Shown here: in pieces, positions 24,001-33,000 of the stretch | How the letters are laid out: each line of letters begins with the position of its first letter | Numbering within the stretch: the first letter of the stretch is position 1 | Assembly: GCA_963377175.1 (NCBI GenBank) | Contig: CAUJNA010000505.1 | Coordinates: forward strand, 42,501 to 106,500 | From: Effrenium voratum | Taxonomy: Eukaryota; Sar; Dinophyceae; Suessiales; Symbiodiniaceae | Direction: 5' to 3' | DNA: 64,000 bases | The notes under the pieces: model-generated | Told to the model about the DNA's origin: nothing | The model's input: the letters and a program-made list of their open reading frames with translations, nothing else | The model's database searches: none | Translations under genes and position numbers: made by a program

Positions 24001-27000
24001 GCGGGCGCTCTACGATCGAAACGGGGACTTTCATTACGACCTGATCAGTGCGTTGCACAAGAGCCTGCGCGGCGGATGCGCGGACGGGGCGCTGTACTAC
24101 GCCACGAGGATCCTCGGCTGGGGTTGGAGGGGGGCTTGCTCCTTTGGCCTCCAGATGATCAAATCTCAAGGAAGGGGTACCACGTGTTGGTGTGTGTGTG
24201 TGTGTGTGTGCGCGTGTTTCTAAGTTTGAGGGTACCCCTTTTCAGGTTGCTTCAAAGGGGGATCCAAAAGGGGGGTTTCAGCATTTGGGGCATTTTTTCC
24301 CTCTGACCGTACCCAGCGGTATTTTTGGCCGTCCTTTCGCGCAGGATGTTGACGGCTGGGGAGGAGCCGCGGTACCTGACCCGGCGCCTCATCCGCTTCG
24401 CCTCAGAGGATGTGGGGTGCCTGGGCTGGGCCGCCTAAATGGGCGGTTCGGGGTTCGGAGTTCCGGCGATTCAAGAAACTTTGAGTGGCAAGCGCGCTTC
24501 CTGTCTATGTTCTGCTTCTGAATGTCTTTTGGGTTCATGCAGGGAGCTTACGTTTGGCATATGAGTGGAGATCTGGTCAAAACAGAGCTGACGTTTCCAT
24601 TGGCGATGGTTTTTGCTGTTGAACCATGTGGAGCTTAAATGAATCTGTGTTGTTGTGTGTCGTTTTCAAAGGGGAAAATGGCGCCTGGCACATTGTGAAG
24701 CCAATCTTGCAGCGCTTCGCAAAGAATGATGCACTACCCTTGGGCGGTGTGGGGCTTCGTTGCCTTCAGCTCCAGTTAGAATCCCAACTTATCCTAACCA
24801 TGGCCAAAACTCGCCACTTACACCGAAAACAAAGAGACTGGCTCAGGTCCGGGTGGCTTCCGCCCATGTGCTGAAGGTTGAGCAGCTTGTTGGGCCCCAA
24901 ACACAGGTGACCCTTGAATCTGTCGGTTGTCAGCCGGAGGCGCTAGCTTAATATAGTCATGAACATGTTGCCTCGGGATGGAACGTCAGTGCCCGTAGAC
25001 GGAAGCAATCCGTTGCCAGTGAATGCCACTAGCAGCGGTGCGCAGACAGACGCGCGTGCTACGCGCATCAAAGTTGGAAGTTACTTAGTTCCCTACAGCA
25101 AGAGCGACGCAGCAGTGTTTGCATTCGGGAATGATGCCTGCTGAGGCACTCCATGCGAAACAGGCGCGTAATGTTCGTGAATATGAACATGCGCTTCGCT
25201 AGGAGTTGTGATGATCGAAGCTCGGTCGTGAGGTTGGCTTCGCTGCCCAAGCCGCATCGCATGTACAGCGGAAGTTGAGAGGCAAAGAGAGAAGTTTCAA
25301 CTGGCCATCGAAAATGCTGATGCCCAACGGTACTTCAAAGAGCAAGCCGACGAGCATTACATAGACGTCTTTTTGCAGGAGGAAGTGGAGGACTCAAAGA
25401 GCGACTGCCGCAAAACGAACTCCGCGAGGAGAGAGAGAGCCCGGAGATGACCTAACTGACCGATCCAATCGCAGGTGGTGGGAAAGCTGATCAGATCCAC
25501 GAGGCAGCACCGATGACCACTGACAACATCCGCTTGGATGGTCGATCCACAAGTTTGCATGTTCCCATGACGTTCAAAGACTGTCACAAGGTGCAGCTCA
25601 CCTTTCGGCCCCCACACTGTTTGGAGCCCTTTTCCATTTCCTTTTGCGTGAAGTTGTTCGGTGCTTCGTCCAAGGCCCCATTTGAACGCAGAGGGGGTGT
25701 TGAATTGCAAGGGGTATTGTTCATGTTTAACATCATGTGGCTGCATTGCAGTATGGAGGCTCAAAATGGTTCAGCTGCTGAGCGCTCCCACTTAACGGTC
25801 ACTTGGTTACCTGGGTCCCTAGCAGGTAACGCTTGAATCTATATTTTTAACGTGGACAGGAGTTTTTGCAACTGTTAGTGGTAGCTCAGACTGGTTGCCA
25901 GGCTCGCAACGCCCTCCAAAAATTGGGATTCGAGCTTTGCGTGCCGTGCTGAGGTTGAGAGGCCAGTTATTTTTTTTGGTAGGCAACAAGAAGGCAACGC
26001 GGCAACGGCAACAGTTCCCTCAACATGTGCGAGAAGTGCCAAGTTTAGCAGTGCAAACAAAATAGAGAAACACAACACGATCTTTGATTGAGAGGTTTGG
26101 CTCGAGCCGATGAAGGGTATTAGCCTTTGCCGTTCAGACATGCTATGCCTTGAGGCCCAACGAGCCACAGTGCAGCCAAACCTTTTCTATGATTGCACAA
26201 TAAGCACATTTGTATAGCTTCAGGACATGCTTGCCCGGCGCCTGGGTTGCAAGCAACTAGGTGTGCCGAACATTCACTTGGTGCAGTGGCAGGAGTAAAT
26301 CTGCCGTCACTCAGTGACGATCTTGAGTCGGACTTCACAACCGTTTCTTTGGAAAAAGAGGTTCCCTCTGGCAGCAGCATCCTACGACCTTGAGCATGCC
26401 TTTCAGCGCGTCAGTAAGCGCCGGCGGGCTGGCAGCGTCACGGGTTGATCAGAGAAACGAATGACCTTCATTCGAGCTAGCATCATGATAGATGATTGTC
26501 GTCTAGATCACCCGCAGGCGCAGCAGAAGCTTCCATTGTCTGTAGAACGGTCCTACTAGAAATAAAGAGTAAGCTCACGGGTATGCTCGAAGACGACTAG
26601 TGCGGGTGGGGGTTTGCCCTGACGCTTGCCGTGTAGGTCGTGTCCTTTCAACTTCGCATTTCTGCTGTGGTTGGCAGGTGCAACATTTCTGGCATGCGCA
26701 TGTGCTCACGCCTCTTGAGGCTGCAGCCTTGCAGCGCTGGCAGCGCGGCTCATTTCAGCGCTCACGCACTTGAGCGCCAGTCAGTTTTTCTATCACAAGG
26801 AGTGTCATGTTTCCTTGACTCGACAAAAGCGCAGAGCGCTTGGAACCAGCTTTTGGGAAACTGCTTAGTCAGCAACCAGGCCCTGGCTGAAATTGACGGG
26901 ACGCAGACGCTGTTAGAATGGCGCGGTGCTTTGCAATGACGCTTTGATCAGCAAGTTTTGTAGAGCCCGACCTTGAAGTCCCAGTTGGACGATGTTGAAG

Positions 27001-30000
27001 CGAAGCTTTGTGGAGCCTGCCAGCCAAGCAGCTTCAAGGCTGAGGGTCATCTCAGCGCTCGCGCACTTGACCATCCCAGTAAAATTCTCCATATTTTGCC
27101 TTGCCATTGACTGCCTGGAATGATGTTTGCAGTAGATGGCTTTAAGGACGTCGCATGACGCCGCCTTGAGTTGAGCAAAGGACCGGGCCGTGGGAGCCGT
27201 TGGACCGATCCGACTTGGCCATGTCCAGCAACTTGTGGCAAGTTGCGGCTTGAGAAAGCTGCAGTGGTTAGCGGACGCAGTGCTGCTGTGTTGCACATGC
27301 GCTCACAGTTTTGCGCTTGATGCCTTGCCTTGCAGCACCGCTAGCAGCATATTTTTCCAGCGCATTTGCTTTCAAGTCGTGCCACGTGGATGTTATTTGT
27401 CTGGCTTCTTGCCTTTGCTTCAGCGGCTGGCGCGTCGAGGTAGCTCGCAAGAGGTTGCGCTTGTGGTAAGCTTCGAATCAACAAGTCGAGTCAGAAATGC
27501 TGCGCAGGAGGCATGCTTGACACGAGCGGCGCCATGTGGTACCTTGTGAAGTTCCAGCATGAAAGATTTGTGGAGCCTGCCAGCCAAACAGATTGCTAGG
27601 CTGAGACTCATTTCAGTGCTGGCGCGCTTCAGCATCTAGCGTGCTTTTCCAGACCTTTCTGCCGCAATATTGGCTACTTGGCATGAGGTTTCTCTTGGCT
27701 TCCAGGAGTAGCGGTAAATGTCATCACGAGGAGGATGTTGCCTTGAGTTGAGCAAATCACAGCTCCGTTGCAGCCGTTGGACCGATCCAGTGTGGCCCTG
27801 CCCAAAACTTTGCGGCGCATTGCGGCCTGAGACTGCTGCGGCTGGCAGACGGCAGACGCAGTGCTGCTGGCCGCAGTGCTGCTGGCTTGCGCATGTGCTC
27901 ACAGTTTCGCACTTGATGCCTCCAGCATCGTTACGTTCTAGCTCATACGCTTTCAAGTCTGGCGCGCTGGGGTTCATGTGCATGATGCAGTCTTGCTCCA
28001 GCATTAGCTTTTGTGGAGGGACTGGCATCAATGTAGCTGGCAAGAGGTTGCGCGTTTGGCAATATTTGTAATCAACAGCCAGGCCTCGGGTTGAATTGAC
28101 AGGGCACAGGCCCTGCTCGGATGGAAGTGAAGCCAACCCACCTGGCTGTGGTTCCTTGTGAAGTCCCTGCCGCGCGATACTGAAGCTAGGCTTTGCGGAG
28201 CATGTCAGCCAAGCAGCTTTCGCTGAGGCTCATTTCGGCCCTCACGTACTGGAGCATTCCGGTTTGTTCTTGCACAGCTTTTTGCCTTAACATTGCCCGC
28301 TTGGAACGAGGTTTATGTTGGCTTCCAGGAGTAGCAGCAGATGGCATGACTTGGAGCGTAAAGCGCGGCGTGCTTGGCTTGGGCGTGGTCTGAGCTTCGT
28401 GGCAAGTTGCACTCCAGACTGCTGTGATTGGCAGACGCAAATAGCCGCGCACTTGCTTGCGCAGGTACTCACGCCGCTTGAGTCTGCTTCATTGCCGTAC
28501 GCTGGCGTCGTTACTTTCCAGCCCATACACTTTCGAGGCTTGCGCGCCGCGGGGTTCAATTGTTTGACGCAGTCTTGGTCTAGCATGTGCCTTGGTGGCT
28601 GGGCTCGCACGCATGTGGCTGGCAGGTCGCACCTTCGGTAAGCATTGTAATCAACAGGGTTAGGCTGATATTAAATTGACCGGGCGCAGGCGTTGCTTAG
28701 ATGGCAGTGCTGTGCAGTGACTCTTCCATCAGCAAGTGGTGTTGACGCCAACCAATCTGGCTGTAGCTACTGTAGCTAGAGCTTTGCGAGGTTCCACTTT
28801 GTGGAGCCTGCTAGGCAACAACTTGCAAGGCTGAGGCTCATCTCAGTGCTCGCGTTGAGCGTCCCAGCATGTTCTTCCCGGGCTTTTTGCCTTGGCATTG
28901 GCTGCTTGGAACAAAGTTTGTGTTGGCCTCGCAATCGATGATTGCGTCACAAGGATGATGTTGCCTTGAGTTGAGCAAAGCATGGGGCTGTTGGAGACGT
29001 CGGGCCGATCTAGTTTGGCCGTGCCCAGAATGTTGCGGCAAGTTGCAGCTTGAGACTGCGGGTGTTGGACGCAGTACTGCGACCAGCAGTGCGGCTGGCT
29101 TGCGCGTGTGCTCACACCTTTTGCGTTTGATGCCTGCTCTTCCATGGCTTTTTGCCCTGGCACTGGCCGCTTGGAACAAGGCTTGTGATGGCTTCCAGGA
29201 ATGGCAGTAGATGGCATCATGAGGAGGGTGCTTCCTGGAGTTGAGCAAGGCGCAGAGCCGTTGGAGCCGTTGGAGCCGTTGCAGCCGTTGCAGCCGTTGG
29301 GCCGGTGCAGCTTAGCAAGTGATGAACACCGAGCTGGCAAGTCCCTGCGTGACGAAGCTGGACTTTGCGGAGCCTGCCAGAGCAACTGGCTGAGGCACAT
29401 CTCAGCGCTCTCGCGCTCAGTTCCGGTTTGTTCTTTGCCTTTTTGGCTTGACATTGGCTGCTCGGTTATGAGGTTTGCAGCAGATGGCATCATGAGAATG
29501 TTGCCTTGACCGCAGCGCAGAGTGCTTTGACACCCATCTGGGCATTCCCAGAACGGTGTGGCACTTTGCAGCTTGAGACGGCCGCTGCCAGACACATTCT
29601 ATCTTGCTGGCCAGGCCAGACTCCGCGCGGTGATCACTCTTTTTTTGCTGTGAGCCGTTCGAGGCTCTGTTTGAAAGAGATACACTCACGCCAGTGGTGT
29701 TTGCTCTCCTCCCTGAAAGTCACGCGGTCATCCCTCATACCCACAAAAGCAAAATGAGTGCCTGCGTTGATTTCCCAGCCGGGCGTCGGAGATGCCGCAA
29801 GCGCCCGCGAATGTCCTCTCATGATGTCTTCGACTGATGAGAGGTGTGGTCGTCGTAGCCAATACTGGATATGTGCAGATTCTGTTCCCATTCAGATGCC
29901 AAGGATTACAAGCCGTTGCTGCCCTGAGGCATGCACTAGCTTCATGTTGTTTATGCTGTGTGGACGGCTCCGTCAAAGTCGCAGTTTGCTCTGCATGGTA

Positions 30001-33000
30001 TCCGCCTTCAAGTGTTGTCCCTGAATGACTTTGCTGTTTGTGCTCACACACGTCGCAGCGAGCTTGGCGTGCTGGCAAAATACACTGTTTTTTGTTTGCA
30101 TGGTTGGGGGCCCTGCTGAACACTTGGGAGCAAGCACGTCTGTCTGTGTGTGCGCACGTACGTGGTAGGTTTTAGGGCTGGTTTAGGGTGGGGTTTGGCC
30201 TTTTGCGTGTTTTTGAGTTCGTTAGAGTTGATGATAAGTTTGGTTTCGCTGGGTAGAGAGGGTCCTGTCAATTTGGCGGGGTTCCCGTTAAACCAAGGTT
30301 ACAAGGGTGCCGAGCCTGGAAGCAAACACTTTCTTTTTGGTTTTGAAGGGGCTTTCCCTCCCAAATTGTTCTTTTTGTTGATATTAGGGTCTGTCTCTTT
30401 TTATGGGCCCCCGCGGCCTCCCCCCCAAAAAGAAGAGAGAAAGAACAACTAAGCACAACACATAGACGAATGGCGTCTTTTTACTTGGGTTCCCACCACA
30501 AAGACGGGGTACCAACTCCCTTCGAGGCTGGCCGACCCCTCGGCCCTCCTGCAAGCTGTGGCCGCGGACCAGGCCACCCATGCCATCGGCATGCCGGAGG
30601 AGCCGAGTCTGGGACGGGGACCCACTGGGTGGGGGAGGTGCCGTGTGGACACTTAGGGTCTATAGTTTGGGGGGGGGGGTGGGGGGAGGGGGGGAGGGGG
30701 TTAATATTTCATAGTTTGTTTTGATTGAGATATGTTGCGTATTCAACAGATTTGATGAATGATTTGAATTCGCACAGTATAGAAGATAGACATGTAAGTT
30801 CTTTTTGGGGGGGATTAAGGAACGCAGCAACTAGTTTTGGGGGGAGCGGGGAGGTTCCGTATGGGCACTTTGGGGTCTGTTTTGCAACCTTGATTTGGGG
30901 GATTGGTTTTTCGGGTTCGCTGCAAAAGCGACTAGGCGTCCATGCATGGGGGGGGGGGTTCCCGAATCTCAAGACAAAAATCCAAATAGTTTCGGCTCGT
31001 CAAAATAGGATTGGGAAAGTCTGGAATTCCGGTTTTCCTGGTCGTTTCCCTTTAACCCCATGACACCAGGTAGACCAACTCAAATGGGTATGGCCCATCA
31101 GAATAGGGATGTGGACACCCCCCGAACCAACCCCCAAACGGGTAGCCTCAAAAAGAGAGCAAGAGAGAGGGGGAGCGACCCGCAGCAAGGGGCCTGACCC
31201 TTGCTTCCCTCCCGGCATCTTCTGGTTGCTTTCCGCGTGGAGTTCCCAAAGGCACGCGTTTGTGCCAAGCACGCAGGCCGCAACAGGGTGCGCCCTATCA
31301 GCATGAGAAAACACAAAACCGAAAGGAACAGAACGAACAGTCACGGGGGTGGTCTACCCGCCCAACAGGGCTAAAGGGGGGAGGCCAAGTCCCTCCCCCG
31401 GGTGCCCCTACCGACAATCGTCGGCCCGTGAACCAATTCTCGACGCGGGCTGCATTCAAAAGAAGCAACCTCATCATTGGATATGGCAGGAGGACAAGCA
31501 GAGGTTGGTTCTCGCATTTTGCAACCAACCCTGCTCGGAAGAGGCGTCATCTCACACTTTCGCAACATTTGGGGCGATTTTTGCAGTGGTTCTGCTTGGA
31601 TCACTGGCTAAACAGCCCTGAGCCCCTACCCCATCCAGTCCGAAAAGGCGGGAGTGGTCATCGCCCAGCTGGTGGTGTACCTGGCGCTGGCGCCGAAGAG
31701 CTGTGCGGTGTACAAGGCGCGTGGCACACTTTTTTTTGGGGAGCGAGAGGTGGGCATGTAGGGGAGGCGAGAGGTTTTCCCCAATTGGTGGTGACAGGTC
31801 TGTTTTTGAAGGCTGGCTGCAAAGGAAGCCAAAAGGAAGCCAGCCCGACATCCTCCGAAATCCCCTTCCACTTGGAAAGTTGGGGTGGGGTGGGGTGGGA
31901 TTAGGGGATTTCCAGTTTCTGTACTAAGGGAATCCCCGTGAGACGGTGGTAGTCAACCACTTTGGTATCACAAATGTGACAGTCTGGTTTCTGAAACAGC
32001 CGGTTGCTGAAACGCTTGCTACATGGAAGAATGTGTGTTGTTGTTACATCAACTCAGCTCGGATACCTCTTTTTTTGACTGTGCATGTTCTGGCTGCTGA
32101 GCAATTATACCCCTTTTGAGCATTCCAAAAATCTGTTGAAACACTCCCTTCCAAAAGAGGTTCCATGCTCCCTGCCCCAAAGCTTTGGGGGCTCTCGAGG
32201 AAACATTCGAGTTTGTCCCAAAATGGCTTCGGAAGCCCACACAACGGGTGGCTGTTTTCGCTTTAGTTTTCCTTAGGGCAGTATCGGACCAAATCAGGGT
32301 ATCCGGAAAAATGAGACACCTACATTGTTACATGGGTGGACACCCATCCTCAATGTAACGGATGTGCGCCACAGGGTGACAAATTCAAACTTAGAACTGC
32401 ATGAGCAGTGTGCAAAAAGAAAGTACTACCCAGTGGAATCGCCACCATGAACCTTTATCACCATGCTAGTCTTGCTGGTGCTCAGCAGGGAATGAGTGGG
32501 AATGACCGCAAGAAAACCAGCCCTCATTTGGTTTCCTTCAAGGGAATCCCCGTCCGGTTCATTCCATTTCTCATTCCCTACCTCTCGCACCTGCAAGTAG
32601 TTGAACCATCCTCCGGCCTGGAGCCCTGCCTCGCAAGGCCTACGAAGCTGCCCGGAAGGTTTGCATCGACGAGCCCCATGCGGCAGTGCCGCTGCACATC
32701 CGCAATGCACCCACCAAAATGATGAGGACGGGTGCTGGAAAATTGACATGACTCCTGAGGCGATACTCCCTCATATATCCCATCACACGAACATACATAT
32801 TTGGCATGTATCGACATACATATATTATATATAGATATGTATATGTATATGTATACACACATACGCATATGTAGATAACAACTTGTTCAGTGTTTCCCTC
32901 TGCTCTTAGCTGTCGAGCTGGACCGTCCAGGTCAAAACTGCCAATTCGGTCGGCTCCTTTTGCACGTATCGTCGCAAGGGACAAGGGCACTCTTTGTAAA

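Larger units (their letters stand above)
24417..30526. other. WRNIP1 intron 9 (6.1 kb)
   Basis: The longest intron of the gene. It contains an interrupted coiled-coil ORF (24960-25450), a satellite-like array (26640-29640), a TTTAGGG-like patch at 30170-30200 and introner-like words near 24228 and 30300. Frame continuity between DVG (exon 9) and LADPSALL (exon 10) shows that all of it is removed. Confidence 0.8.

Noticed and set aside
25513..25836. 107-codon plus-strand open frame (and 135 codons on the minus strand)
   Set aside because: Both strands are open over the same stretch, wobble bias is absent and it lies within a WRNIP1 intron; no recognisable protein.
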